A stretch of 64,000 nucleotides of DNA from CAVPMW01 sp963706515 (GTDB lineage: Bacteria; Chloroflexota; Anaerolineae; Anaerolineales; UBA4823): positions 58,724 to 122,723 of the forward strand of contig CAVPMW010000019.1 of the NCBI GenBank assembly GCA_963706515.1, in the 5' to 3' direction. Position numbers and translations under genes: made by a program. The notes beneath the pieces are model-generated. The model saw nothing but the letters and a program-made list of their open reading frames with translations. It did not search any database and had not been told where the DNA came from. Below are positions 54,449 through 64,000 of the stretch, in pieces. Each line of letters begins with the position of its first letter. The first letter of the stretch is position 1.

Positions 54449-54915
54449 TATGACGACCGGGTGCTGGTAACGGTTGTGCGCTTTGCGTGCCCGGAGGATG
54501 GCTTGGACCCACCCAATAAGATCTTTACCGGGGCCTGAACCGCAGGCGCCTGAACTACAGGCGTCTGAACTACAGGCGCCTGCACCGCAGGAGCTGCTTG
54601 TCCCTGCTGGCTGACCATAGCAGCTGCTGGAGCTTGCCCTGACATACTGAAGCTCGCCGTATCAGGAGCCGGCGGTACTAAGGTTGGCAGCGGCGGCAGG
54701 TCGAGAACCAGAGTATTGGATGACTGATCTGGAGTAGGAGGAAGAGTTCCTGTGGGGTCCGGGTTCGCATTGGCGGTCGCAGCCGCCTGGTCGGCCTGGC
54801 GAGCGAGCAGGGACCAAATCCCCAATGTGCCGGTTACTGCCAGGCTCAGGAATAATACTTTGACTTCGGTCAGGCTCAACGAACGGCCTTTAGGGTGAGT
54901 AGATGGTTTTGGCAT
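54448..54915 (-). CDS. Single-anchor protein with Ala/Pro/Gln-rich tail
   Basis: 155 aa; no family recognised. A membrane segment (VKVLFLSLAVTGTLGIWSLL, residues about 18-38) is followed by a low-complexity tail with Pro-Thr stretches and tandem units QAPVVQTPVVQAPAVQAPV (nt about 54530-54590). Ends in basic residues SGHAKRTTVTSTRSS. It sits between the PepSY and ApbE genes, coupled to ApbE by a TAATG overlap, so it may be an anchor or linker subunit of the same electron-transfer system. Confidence 0.65.
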   Translation of the reverse strand: MPKPSTHPKGRSLSLTEVKVLFLSLAVTGTLGIWSLLARQADQAAATANANPDPTGTLPPTPDQSSNTLVLDLPPLPTLVPPAPDTASFSMSGQAPAAAMVSQQGQAAPAVQAPVVQTPVVQAPAVQAPVKILLGGSKPSSGHAKRTTVTSTRSS

Positions 54916-54974
54916 GAGTGTCTCCTTGAAAATAGCTGCAAGATCCTTTTCGATGTTCAGGCAGATGGTGCGGT

Positions 54975-55616
54975 TTAGTCGTCACCGCCACCCTCATGCT
55001 CACCGTCATCATCGTGGTCGTTGGCCCTGGCTACTACCTTCCCCGGCTGGGCGTTCTTCGCCCGTTGGACGGTCAGCAGCTGTCCATCCATGGAGACGAA
55101 AGCCACATCACCGGACGAGAAGGTCACTTTATAGGCGGGGATGCCATTGAAGCTGGCTGATTCAACACTATAAATTTTGCTTTGGCCTAATGCAACGGCT
55201 GCAATTTGAGCAGCCTGCTCCGGCGAGACAAGTGAAGGCACCACCGCGGCGGGCGCCTGTGCAGCACTCGCCGAAGCGTCTGCTGAAGCGCCAGCTGTAG
55301 CTGCCTGCATTGCCGCTATCTGCGCTTCCAGCTCCTGCTGCTTTTGCTGCGCCTGCTCCAGGCGGGTATTCGCTTCGTTAATTAGCGCCTGGTATGCTGC
55401 ATCTCGCTGCTCGATCGTCTGCTGGATTTGCTCCTGGGTCTGAGCGTCTAACCCGGATGAGCTATTCACCTGTTGGATATCTTGGGGCACATCTTGCTGG
55501 ACAATCGTTTTCGCTTTGGCCAGCTCGGTGGCGCGCGCAGAATATACGACGCCTCCTAAAACAGCTACTACCATTGCTGTCAATACTGCTGAGATAAGTA
55601 ATGCCATGCGGTTCAT
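54975..55616 (-). CDS. PepSY-domain protein with coiled coil and acidic/His tail
   Basis: 213 aa. N-terminal signal/anchor (ALLISAVLTAMVVAVLGGVV), coiled coil (residues about 55-105, QEQIQQTIEQRDAAYQALIN, RLEQAQQKQQELEAQIAAMQ), Ala-rich linker, then PepSY-like SPEQAAQIAAVALGQSKIYS with YKVTFSSGDVAFVSMDGQLL and the tail NDHDDDGEHEGGGDD, a likely metal- or Ca-binding end. AGGAGG precedes ATG 55616. First gene of the minus-strand electron-transfer operon, divergent from the two-component system that probably controls it. Confidence 0.75.
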   Translation of the reverse strand: MNRMALLISAVLTAMVVAVLGGVVYSARATELAKAKTIVQQDVPQDIQQVNSSSGLDAQTQEQIQQTIEQRDAAYQALINEANTRLEQAQQKQQELEAQIAAMQAATAGASADASASAAQAPAAVVPSLVSPEQAAQIAAVALGQSKIYSVESASFNGIPAYKVTFSSGDVAFVSMDGQLLTVQRAKNAQPGKVVARANDHDDDGEHEGGGDD

Positions 55617-55746
55617 TTTAGACCTCCTGAAGAGCTGCTTCGCTGAACTCGGAATTCGACCTTGTCGTTTCCAGGTTTAGCATCTGCAGAGTTGATCAAC
55701 CTGCATAGAATAGCTGAGTTAGATTGAGATTTCCTTGAAAACGCCC

Positions 55747-55772
55747 CCAATTTTTCCAATCAATTTCCAATC
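55747..55772. promoter_or_regulatory. CCAAT-type direct repeats between divergent operons
   Basis: CCAAT occurs at 55747, 55756 and 55767; the last two are TCCAATC separated by 11 bp, one helical turn, the pattern used by OmpR/PhoB-type regulators. The spacer 55617-55914 (298 bp) is otherwise without a gene. Confidence 0.4.
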
Positions 55773-55914
55773 TTTTTGGATTAAACTCCTTCTTAGATGG
55801 CGCACTGAATTGTAGACTTCGTTGGTTTCTTTAGATGGCTTGACGAACCGGGTTTGCCCAGGCCCATCGGTGTGGTCAACCACAAGACAATGAATTGGAG
55901 TATAAGGATTCCGA

Positions 55915-56598
55915 ATGCGTATCCTGGTAATTGAAGATGACCGGCGGCTGGCAACCTTAATGCGCAAGGTCCTGGAGGAAGAGCAGTTTGTTGTCGACCT
56001 GGCGCATGATGGCGATCTCGGGCTGGAGATCGCCCTGCGCGGCGCGCACGACGTCGCAGTTATCGACTGGATGCTGCCCTCCCGGGATGGCCCATCTATT
56101 GTACGGGCGGTCCGGTCAGCCCGGATTCCATTAGCCATCCTGATGCTGACAGCCCGCACCCAGGTTGAAGACCGGGTCGCCGGGCTGTACAGCGGCGCAG
56201 ATGATTACCTCGGAAAGCCGTTCTCGTTCGACGAGCTGATCGCTCGCTTGCGCGCTCTCGGGCGGAGAGTTAGCCCGGGTGCGCCGGATGCCTTTGAGCT
56301 GCGCGCTGGCAGCCTGGTGCTGGACTTGCGCGCCCATTCTGCCCGGCGTGGTGATTTTCCCCTGGAGCTAACCAAGACCGAGTGGTCTTTGCTGGAATGT
56401 ATGCTGCGCCATCCCGGACAGACGCTCACTCGCCAGTTCATCCTGGATTACGTCTGGTCTTATGAGAGCGATGTGCAGCCGACGATGGTCGATGTGTATG
56501 TCTCTTATTTGCGCACCAAGCTGCACCGCCCCGGTCTGATAGATCCTATTCAGACCGTGCGCGGCATCGGCTACCGTTTGGAGCTAGGGGATGCTTAG
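55915..56598 (+). CDS. OmpR-family response regulator
   Basis: Receiver MRILVIEDDRRLATLMRKVL with phospho-acceptor Asp in DVAVIDWMLPSRDG, switch Thr in ILMLTARTQVEDR and Lys in DYLGKPFSFDE. Winged-helix output ELTKTEWSLLECMLRHPGQT and TMVDVYVSYLRTKLHRPG. 227 aa. The stop overlaps the kinase start by 8 bp. Adjacent divergent PepSY/ApbE genes are the likeliest targets. Confidence 0.95.
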   Translation: MRILVIEDDRRLATLMRKVLEEEQFVVDLAHDGDLGLEIALRGAHDVAVIDWMLPSRDGPSIVRAVRSARIPLAILMLTARTQVEDRVAGLYSGADDYLGKPFSFDELIARLRALGRRVSPGAPDAFELRAGSLVLDLRAHSARRGDFPLELTKTEWSLLECMLRHPGQTLTRQFILDYVWSYESDVQPTMVDVYVSYLRTKLHRPGLIDPIQTVRGIGYRLELGDA

Positions 56599-58064
56599 AC
56601 GCCTGCGCCTGCAGCTTTCAGGTCTTTACCTGCTGGCAGCGCTCAGCCTGGTGACCCTGGTGGGCGTTGGCGCTTACTCGCTGCTGCGCTCTTACCTGGA
56701 AACCACCACGGACCTGGCCTTGCAGTACAAGATGGCCAGCTACTTCCGCAGCTATGGCTTGCAGCTGCCCCCTGAGCTGGCCTCGGCTGAACGGACCTGG
56801 CTGGAGAGTTATGGACGCACCGTCCCTACTCCTACCGCTGTCAGCAACAAAAACACCTGTTCCCACAGCCGTGCAGCGCGTTCAGAGCAGTGGAGAAGAA
56901 AATGAAGGAGAAAGTGAAGACGCTCCCAACCCGCCGGCTAGTTCTGTGCCCCAACCTGACTCCCAGGCTGAGCATCAATCCGGTGGCGAGGTAGAAGCCA
57001 ATGAGGATCAGTATAATGGCGAGCTGGCCTCGGTATTCGTTATCCCGCTCGACGCGGCGAATGAGCGGGTCTCGGCGCCTAACGTTCAGCCTGCCCCAAT
57101 CCTGCAAGATCGAGCAGCCGGCGCGGCAGCGCTGCAGAGTGGGGAGGACCTGCGCACCAGCCTGCTGCCGGATGGCAACCGGGTGCGCCTGCTGACCTAC
57201 CGCACGAACATTCCTAACGGACCGGTATTACTGCAGGCGGGGCGTTTGCTGCGCGACCAGGAGCGCATATTGCGTTCTTTCTTAACCGGGCTGCTGGCGT
57301 TGGCTGGGATCAGTATCGTATTGTTGGGAGTCGGCAGCTGGTGGCTCTCGGGGCGCTCGCTCGGACCCGCTCAGCGAGCATGGGACCAGCAGCAGGCATT
57401 TATCTCCAATGCCAGCCACGAGCTGCGCACCCCATTGACGTTGATTAAGGCATCTGCCGATTACGGCTTGCGCACTCAATCCGGCGCAGACCAGGAACAG
57501 CTTTTTGACGACATCTTGCAAGAGAGCGATTACATGAATCGCCTGGTAGATGACCTGCTGACCCTCTCGCGGCTGGATACTCGCCGCTTGAAATTGAGCC
57601 GCCAACCTGTCGACCTCTCGATCTTGCTGGAGGATGTCCGCCGCCAGGCAGAGAAGCTGGCAGCCGAGAAAAATGTCGCCATCCGGCTGGTCGCGGCGGA
57701 GGGGACCGTGCTGGCAGACCCAACTCACCTGCGCCAGGTGCTGTTAATCCTGCTGGACAATGCCGTTCGTTATACCCCGCCAGGTGGGCTGGTACAGCTG
57801 GAAACCAGCCTCTATGGCAGGCGCAGGCAGATTATCGTGAGCGATAATGGCTACGGGATCCCGGCACAAAACTTGCCGCACGTCTTCGAACGCTTCTACC
57901 AGGTCGACCAGCCAGGGGTGGAGAGCAGCCGCAGCAATGGTCTGGGCTTGTCGATAGCCAAAGGCTTGATGGAAGCGCAGGAGGGGACGATCGCCATCGA
58001 AAGCCGGGTCGGCGAGGGGACGCGGGTGACACTCACTCTCCCGTCAGCAGAACGCACCCGATAA
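56591..58064 (+). CDS. Membrane sensor histidine kinase, one frameshift
   Basis: N-terminal membrane segment (LSGLYLLAALSLVTLVGVGA), external domain of about 200 residues with a low-complexity Glu/Pro/Gln stretch, second membrane segment (SFLTGLLALAGISIVLLGVG), HisKA with FISNASHELRTPLTLIKASA, and HATPase with LLDNAVRYTPPGGL, VSDNGYGIP and SNGLGLSIAKGLMEAQEG. The frame shifts near 56845 in the external domain. About 490 aa corrected. Works with the response regulator encoded just upstream. Confidence 0.93.
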
Positions 58065-58098
58065 TACGGCTGATAGTCTGAAGTCTGCCCAGGGCAGC

Positions 58099-59769
58099 TT
58101 ATGGGGCGGAGCCGGCTGCCTGGCGGATGGCTTGCAGGTCATAGACGCGCACGTATTCGATCCCGTTGTGGCTGAAGGTATAGATGGGGGGATATTTCGC
58201 CAGGTAATCCAGCACCCGCGCCGAAGAACGCCGCTGCCATTGGTGCACGTAGATGACGGCGTAATCCCCGTCGATAATATTTGAATACCAGGCGTCGCTG
58301 ATGGCAGAGCTGATCGGTATGGAGCCCGCCCATTTATCGAAGTGATAGTTGAAGGCGGCTGCGTACCAGGCATGCACTACCTTGTTTTCAATCCCCGGCT
58401 GCTGGTTCAAGAAGCGCGCCGCCTGGTCCAGGCCTTCCCCCCAACCGATTACGAGCGCCTGCGGAGCCCGGCTCGGACCGCCCATCAGCGGGTTGTAATA
58501 CGATAACGGATAGGGGTAGGCCTGCCACAGCAAGGCGCCCTGCCAGACCAGGGCGAGGGCAATGATCAGGTAAGCCGCGGCTTTCGCCAGGCGGCTTTCG
58601 GCGCGGGCCTGGATCCATCGCACCAGCTGGACGAGCCCCACCCCAGCCAGCAGATCCAGGGGAGGATAGATGGGAGTAAGGTAGCGGTCCGTTTTTTTGG
58701 TGCTGAGGGTCATGATGCCGGTGAACAGGACGCAAAAAACGAGCAGCCAGGCGATATTCCAGCGGGTGGCTGAGTGCCGGTAGGTCTTCCACAGCGCGAG
58801 GGCTGCGATGACCCCCAGGATCACCACCGGGGTTGTCCGCCACAGGAAAGTGAGCGGGTAAAAATAGAAGTAGCGCAACCCGATCTGACCGCCGGGGATG
58901 AGCTGACCGTTGAAGAAAGAGTTCGTGCTGTGCTCGCCCGCCGCCGATTGGAGCGAAAAGCTGAAGAGCTGAGTCAGGATTCTCAGCGGAGCTGTCCATA
59001 ATGCCGGGAAGAGCAGGACATAGGCAGCGATGCCAGCCGCCAGCCATATCCCAAGGGTGATCGCCGCCTGTTTGATCCTGAGGCGGGAAGCTCCCGGCCC
59101 TCGCCAGGCGCACCAGGCTGCCAGAATGCCTGCCATCGGGATGAGAATAATACCGGTGGTCTTGGTCAGGCAGGCCAGGCCGGCTGCCAGCCCGGAGATT
59201 ACCAGGTCGGCTTTGCGCCTGCGCTGGCTGAAATCCAGCAGAGCCAGCAGGGAAAGGAAAACGAAAACAGCCAGCAGCCCATCGGTAGCCAGCAAGCGCC
59301 CGTGGGCGAACATGAACGGATCGAACGCCAGGATCAGGAATCCGACCAGGGCGGGCAGGGTCCCAAAGCAGCGGCGCGCATAGTAAAAGCAGGCCAGCAT
59401 CAGGCCGGCGGTAAGCAGGACGGTCAGCATCCGGCTGAATGCCAGGAGCTCCAGGGGGCTGTGCCCGTAATCCTGCAGCAGCTCCTTCAGGTGCAGGTCG
59501 GCGATGTCCAGGCTGCCCAGGGAGCGGTAAGCCGGGAAGCGCAGCAGGAAGCCGGCTGCGCCGGTCCACAGGGTGGGGACCCCCGGCTGGATCACCCGGA
59601 AGGTGGAGGCGAGCCTGCCGTGGGCGAGAGCGTAATAGAAGTTGCCCGACTCGCGCACGTACATCGGCTCGTCGGCGATGACGAACTGGCCCAGGTTCCC
59701 CAGGCGCGGCAGGCTGAAGGCGCAGAACACCAGGAAGTACGGGATCGCCCGCAGGAGCAGCTTCTTCAT
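58099..59769 (-). CDS. GT39/GT83-like polytopic glycosyltransferase
   Basis: 556 aa, about eleven membrane segments. The N-terminal FVIADEPMYVRESGNFYYAL holds the Asp-Glu motif of the first external loop that is catalytic in ArnT/PMT-type enzymes. Other landmarks: FYYARRCFGTLPALVGFLIL, HGRLLATDGLLAVFVFLSLL, AAGLACLTKTTGIILIPMAG, STKKTDRYLTPIYPPLDLLA. C-terminal soluble domain (residues about 440-556) with VIYVHQWQRR. Uses a polyprenyl-linked sugar; acceptor unknown. Converges with the kinase gene over 34 bp. Confidence 0.88.
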   Translation of the reverse strand: MKKLLLRAIPYFLVFCAFSLPRLGNLGQFVIADEPMYVRESGNFYYALAHGRLASTFRVIQPGVPTLWTGAAGFLLRFPAYRSLGSLDIADLHLKELLQDYGHSPLELLAFSRMLTVLLTAGLMLACFYYARRCFGTLPALVGFLILAFDPFMFAHGRLLATDGLLAVFVFLSLLALLDFSQRRRKADLVISGLAAGLACLTKTTGIILIPMAGILAAWCAWRGPGASRLRIKQAAITLGIWLAAGIAAYVLLFPALWTAPLRILTQLFSFSLQSAAGEHSTNSFFNGQLIPGGQIGLRYFYFYPLTFLWRTTPVVILGVIAALALWKTYRHSATRWNIAWLLVFCVLFTGIMTLSTKKTDRYLTPIYPPLDLLAGVGLVQLVRWIQARAESRLAKAAAYLIIALALVWQGALLWQAYPYPLSYYNPLMGGPSRAPQALVIGWGEGLDQAARFLNQQPGIENKVVHAWYAAAFNYHFDKWAGSIPISSAISDAWYSNIIDGDYAVIYVHQWQRRSSARVLDYLAKYPPIYTFSHNGIEYVRVYDLQAIRQAAGSAP

Positions 59770-60027
59770 ATCCGCCTGATTTTACTTCTGATTGAGGTAT
59801 ATCCTAATATTGCATTAATTCTAAATATCGATATACTTTAATCGACAGATGCTAATGGATCATCGGTATTAGCGAACTAATAGCACTTCGTCGGGGGAGA
59901 AGATCTGGTTATGCATCCGGTCGTGACCGAGGTGCATCTCCAGCTTACTTTTCCTTATAATTTTAGCAAGCCATAAATCGAATATCTCTGAGAGACGTAT
60001 TTTGATCGTCAAAGAAGGAGATATGAA

Positions 60028-61244
60028 ATGATTCCCCATTCCCGCTCATGGTTAGCCATAATGGTTCTGATGTTAGTGGCAGTGCTGCTTATCAGCCTGA
60101 TTTCCGTACCTGCCCAGGTTCGGGCCATGGTACGTGGCTCCAGGCGGCAGCACAGCCCTAATTCAAGCTTCAAATGTTGCCCTTCAGAGAGCGGATTCTG
60201 CAGCGATGCTTAAGGCGATGGCTCAGTCCAGTCATTGGCTGCGAATTGTTATATAACCCCTGGCAATTCACCTCTTCACTCAATCAAGACAGAGTTTACC
60301 ATGCTGTCGTTACGGTCGGAAATTATATTTATGCTATAGGTGGAGTGATTTCACCACTTTCTCAGCTAGTGACAGTGTGGAATATGCAGCTATCCATTCA
60401 GATGGTACCTTAGGGCCATGGCAAATAATCAGCCACATGACTTGGACACACTGGGAGTTCGCTGCGGCTGCAGCAAATGGCCATATTTATGTAATTGGTG
60501 GTTTAGGTCCGACTGGCGATTTCGCTGCAGCGACAACAGGTTAATTCGCTTCTCGCATCAGAAGTCGTATCTTACGAAAATGTGGACAGATTGTCAGACG
60601 GTACGCAAATGGAGATCACGGTGATAGAGAACTGTAATGTCTCGGGCCAGTTCTGGTAGCATCAAAACACAGATCACTGCACGGTCTTTGGGATCGCGTC
60701 TATGAAGCTATATACCTAACTTTGACTTACGGATGATGTCAGCACAGATTGGCGGGTGGACGAGTGCGAATATATTCAATAACAATCAGTAAGAGCACGA
60801 GATAGCGGTATCGAACCTCGTTCAGACCAAATATGTACCAATACGACTACATAGCAATTATTGTCAACCGGTACATATACTCAACTGGATGTACGGAACT
60901 AATGTGACTCTCATGCTTGGGAATTAGCAAGTATTATATGATATCTCCACCGAATATGTAGGACGCATCAATACGGAATCGTTTAGATCCTCTGAAATGC
61001 GGTCTTCGGAAGAAGCTCCAGTGTTTTGATAACGCATGATATGAGAATTATCTCCAGCATGCGTAAGCCGCTTAAAGCAATTATGTACGGGACCACAGCA
61101 TTTATTCGGACATTGCCCAATCTAATCACATTTCTCGCGCCTGTCTATGCCGGATACGGATTATCTGAGACGTATCGGAGACTTCCTATATACCTTGAAA
61201 TCCAATATCGCCTGTACCTGCCCGGCGCCTATTTGCCTCGTTAG
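60028..61244 (+). pseudogene. Decayed secreted kelch-repeat protein
   Basis: AAGGAG precedes ATG 60028, which opens a good signal peptide (WLAIMVLMLVAVLLISLISV, cleavage near VRA). Kelch blades can be read only by changing frame many times: DRVYHAVVTVGNYIYAIGG, VEYAAIHSDGTLGPWQ, EFAAAAANGHIYVIGG. After about 60660 blades are no longer readable, base composition turns AT-richer, and the end RLYLPGAYLPR plus stop at 61244 looks like the C-terminus of secreted Chloroflexota proteins. Frameshift density far exceeds that of neighbours. Either a true pseudogene or a poorly assembled region. The spacer before it (59770-60027) holds nothing I recognise. Confidence 0.6.
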
Positions 61245-61420
61245 CATACCCTATATTTAAGACACGGTGGCGATGTGGATGGCGGCTCCCTTTGAGCTCG
61301 CAATCTTGTGGGCTGAAATATATTTTGGAGTAAATCAAAAGCAGAGTCAGAGGTTTTCTACACGATGTCTAACTCTCCAGCGCGTAAGCGACTGCCCGCT
61401 CCAGCGCCATTGCGCCTCCT

Positions 61421-64000
61421 TCATCCCATACTGACCTTAAATCGCTCCTTGCCCAATTCTCTTCGCAATGACGAAATCTTGCTATCATAGGCAGGCTGGT
61501 CGGCGGGATCAATGACGGACCTGATGGATGCGCGCAGCGCTGCCCCGGCGCCGAACAAACGCGCTGCTTTCTCAGTCTGTCCCTGCGCCATAGCGACGGC
61601 TGCCAATCGCTCCAGACACCAGGCGCTGCCGCTCTGGTCGCCAATCTCCCGGCGGACTTCCAGACTCTCGCCCAACCGTGCAATGGCGCGATCCCATTTT
61701 TCCTCACGCATTGCGACCCAGCCCAAGATACCGAGTGAAACGCCAATTCCCCATTTATTGCCAAGCTGCCTTCTCAGCTCCAGGCTTTCCTCCACGAGCT
61801 GTGTCGCTCGCACGTAATCCTGTTGGCGGAGAGCCACTTCGCCCAGGCCAGAAAGCTCAAAAGCGATATTCCTTGTATCTCCTAAATCACGGGATAAAGC
61901 CAAAGCTTCCATCAACCGCGTCTTTGCCAGACCATATTTTCCAGACCGCAGGGCAACCCACCCTGAACTGATGAGCGCACGCGCGGTACCGTGTTTGTCC
62001 TCTAGCTCGCGCCAGGTCTTCAATGCTTCTTCTAAAAATCCTGACGCAGCTGCATAATCACCCATCTCTGTCGCTGCATTACCAAGCTTGATGAGCGCTG
62101 AGGCAATCCCTTGCCTGTCCCCAACCTCACGGTAAATTGCCAGACTCTCTCCCGCGAATGCCATGGTCGCAGAAAAATCACTTTGCCGGTAGGCAAGCTC
62201 TGACGCCCTGGCCAGTATCCTGGCGCGTGCAGCCGTTCGTCCCTGGGCGGGCTCCGTTAAAAGTATGGCAGCCAGCCGCTCACGCCCCTCGGTATAATAA
62301 CCTCGTGCTTCCCAAAATAACCCGAGCGCGCCGGCCAATCGCAAACAAGTTTCGGCGGTGCCATCTGCTGTCTTGCTCCACTCCAGCGCTGCACGCAGGT
62401 TGTCGTGCTCTTGCTCCATCCGGTTGATCCACTCTACCTGCCCTTCACTCTCTAATCTTGCTTCGGTTTGCTCGGCGATCGAAAGGAAAAAGTCAGCATG
62501 ACGGTGCCGAATCGTGGCTTGCTCACCACTCGCTTCCAGTTGCTCCGAAGCCAAACTCGCGCAGCGTCTCCAACATCATAAAACGCAGCTCGCTGTTCGT
62601 GCCTTCAACCTCTTGCAGTAAACTCTTGTCCAAAAGCGATCCAATCAGATCCAAAACAGAGACGTCGAGCTGGATTCTCTCCAGCCACCGCTTCGACTGC
62701 ATCTACCGTACAACCGCCGACAAAGATGGACAATCGCCGGAACAATTTTTGTTCGTTTTCATCCAGCAGATCATAACTCCAGGCAATAGCATTGCGCAGC
62801 GTCTGCTGGCGCGCCGGCAAATCGCGCCCTCCACCGGTCAAAAATTCCAGACGGTGCTCCAGGCGGGCGAGCATGGCGTCGCGGCGGCAATAGCTTGATG
62901 CGCGCCGCCGCCAACTCGATTGCCAGCGGCAACCCGTCCAACCGGTAACAAATTTCGGCAACTGCCGGAGCCGTATCGTTCGTGATCCTAAAGTCCGGCT
63001 TAACCACCTTAGCTCGCTGGATAAACAATTCAACCGCAGCATATTGCGAGAGCGATTCCAGTGATGGTAGCTGCGTGAGATTCGGCAGCGCCAGCGGGGG
63101 AACCGGATACTCACGCTCGCCGCTAATGCGCAGTCCTTCGCGGCTGGTAATCAAAACCTTTAATTCACTGCAGGCCACTAATAATTCGGCGACGAGCGGT
63201 GCTGCAGAGATCACCTGCTCAAAGTTGTCAAGCAACAGCAGCAAAGATTTATTTTGCAGATGATTCCTTTAGACTATCCACGATGGACCGCCCTGAGGAT
63301 CTCAGTGGATGCCTAACGATTGCGCGATGGTCGAAGCGACGAGACCTGGATCGGTAATTGGCGCCAAAGCGACGAAAAACACGCCATCCTGAAAATGCTC
63401 GATCATCTCAGCGGCAACTTGCAACGCCAGGCGAGTCTTGCCGCTGCCACCCGGACCTGTCAGAGTCAAGAGGCGCTCCTTGGAAAGCATTTGCTTAACC
63501 TCGTCCTATCTCTTTTGAGCGCCCGATGAAACTGGTCAGTTGAACCGGCAGATTATTTGGGGATATATTCCAGCGACTTGAGCGGTGGAAATTCAACCGG
63601 CAAATCCTGTGCAACCACCTGAAAGATATGCTCGCCACGCTCAAAGTCCTTCAGGCGATGCTCACCCAGATCTCGCAAAGTGATATCCTGTGGCAACGAA
63701 TCGCGCAGCAGGGCTTCGGTCGCTTCTGAGAGCAGAATCTGACCTCCATAAGCAGTGGACATCAAGCGTTTCGTATGACTGAGCGTCAGGTAACCCTCGT
63801 ATTCGTCGGCGCGTGGCGTGGCTGGCCCTGTATGCAGACCCATGCGCACCTGGATCGATCCAATCTCGCCCCAATCTTCTGAATGCAAGGCATACTGTGC
63901 AGCGACGGCAGCTGCCAAAGCATCAAGAGCCGTCTCGAAAGCTGCATCAAACTCATCGCCAATCGTGCGGAAGATATACCCTTTATGAGTGGTAATCGCA
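61421..64000 (-). CDS. Class III cyclase / NB-ARC-like ATPase / TPR regulator, several frameshifts, N-terminus beyond window
   Basis: Reading from the right edge: the C-terminal part of a class III adenylyl/guanylyl cyclase (IQVRMGLHTGPATPRADEYE, GGQILLSEATEALL, LRDLGEHRLKDFERGEHIFQ), a LTSFIGR linker, an ATPase with P-loop LTLTGPGGSGKTRLALQVAA, Walker B LLLLLDNFEQVI, SREGLRISGEREYPV and YRLDGLPLAIELAAARIKLL, a helical part SYDLLDENEQKLFRRLSIFV, then TPR repeats (VEWINRMEQEHDNLRAALEW, LGEVALRQQDYVRATQLVEE). Shifts near 63500, 63255, 62885, 62690 and 62560 must be corrected. Cyclase catalytic Asp residues lie beyond the window, so activity cannot be judged. Confidence 0.82.

Noticed and set aside
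59302..59841. 179-residue plus-strand Gln/Ala-rich frame
   Set aside because: Antisense to the well-supported GT39-like gene; composition is typical of a GC-rich shadow.
60660..61020. Possible RNA gene in the AT-richer tract
   Set aside because: No tRNA, rRNA or recognised ncRNA structure is visible; it is better explained as the decayed kelch gene.

Overview
The window reads as chromosomal DNA of a monoderm-type Chloroflexota bacterium, most likely class Anaerolineae. This is inferred from gene content, not from rRNA, which is absent here. The pointers are GC-rich coding sequence, secreted CAP and kelch proteins with '-YLP' style linkers, LysM/M23 lipoproteins with lipoboxes, a formiminotransferase-cyclodeaminase fusion, corrinoid methyltransferase genes, a PDO-type disulfide oxidoreductase, and class III cyclase/NB-ARC/TPR regulators. 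I find no rRNA, tRNA, CRISPR array, prophage or complete insertion sequence. About 35 single-base frameshifts hit some 23 genes, including housekeeping genes (lspA, rluD-like, PNP, dcd). Most look like uncorrected indels in the assembly rather than real gene loss, so broken genes are given as one interrupted CDS.

Layout. 1-624: truncated secreted CAP protein. 778-946: nested REP-like repeats. 1101-5823: lspA, rluD-like, threonine aldolase, a tyrosine recombinase with a degenerate active site, PNP. 5888-12325: membrane/Ig-like protein, GNAT, a membrane-GAF-HTH sensor, S1 protein, ComEA, ThrC, PspC. 12406-15207 (minus): corrinoid protein, methyl-THF methyltransferase and a HAD-like protein. 15501-17303: aminotransferase and dcd. 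17632-22776 (minus): FTCD followed by two tandem CapA lipoproteins. 22900-29048 (plus): four tandem LysM/lysozyme-like/M23 lipoproteins. 29145-32180: a consensus promoter driving four genes that share a SHOCT-like module. 32197-35482 (minus): OsmC, TlpA and PDO thiol-redox genes, a zinc ribbon, and an ECF sigma/anti-sigma pair. 35697-40488: SDR, ankyrin, SET, RsbU-like phosphatase and STAS antagonist. 40481-44894: ADP-forming acyl-CoA synthetase, M20 peptidase, PfkB kinase. 44936-50123 (minus): TetR-controlled ABC exporter with a perfect 20-bp operator palindrome. 50279-52742: PCD, small membrane proteins, Zn alcohol dehydrogenase. 52754-58064: ferric-reductase-like/ApbE/PepSY electron-transfer operon divergent from an OmpR-type two-component system. 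58099-59769: GT39-like membrane glycosyltransferase. 60028-61244: decayed kelch gene. 61421-64000: cyclase/NB-ARC/TPR regulator, cut by the window end.

The most unusual non-coding signal is a family of about 57-114 bp elements with conserved termini (TAGGAsTTACGCAGTT) around a perfect or near-perfect palindrome whose length and sequence differ between copies (17325, 34397, 51510, and a core-less relic at 3851). The most unusual coding signals are the four-gene SHOCT-module envelope island and the four-gene LysM/lysozyme-like/M23 array, in which the putative catalytic Glu alternates with Gln.
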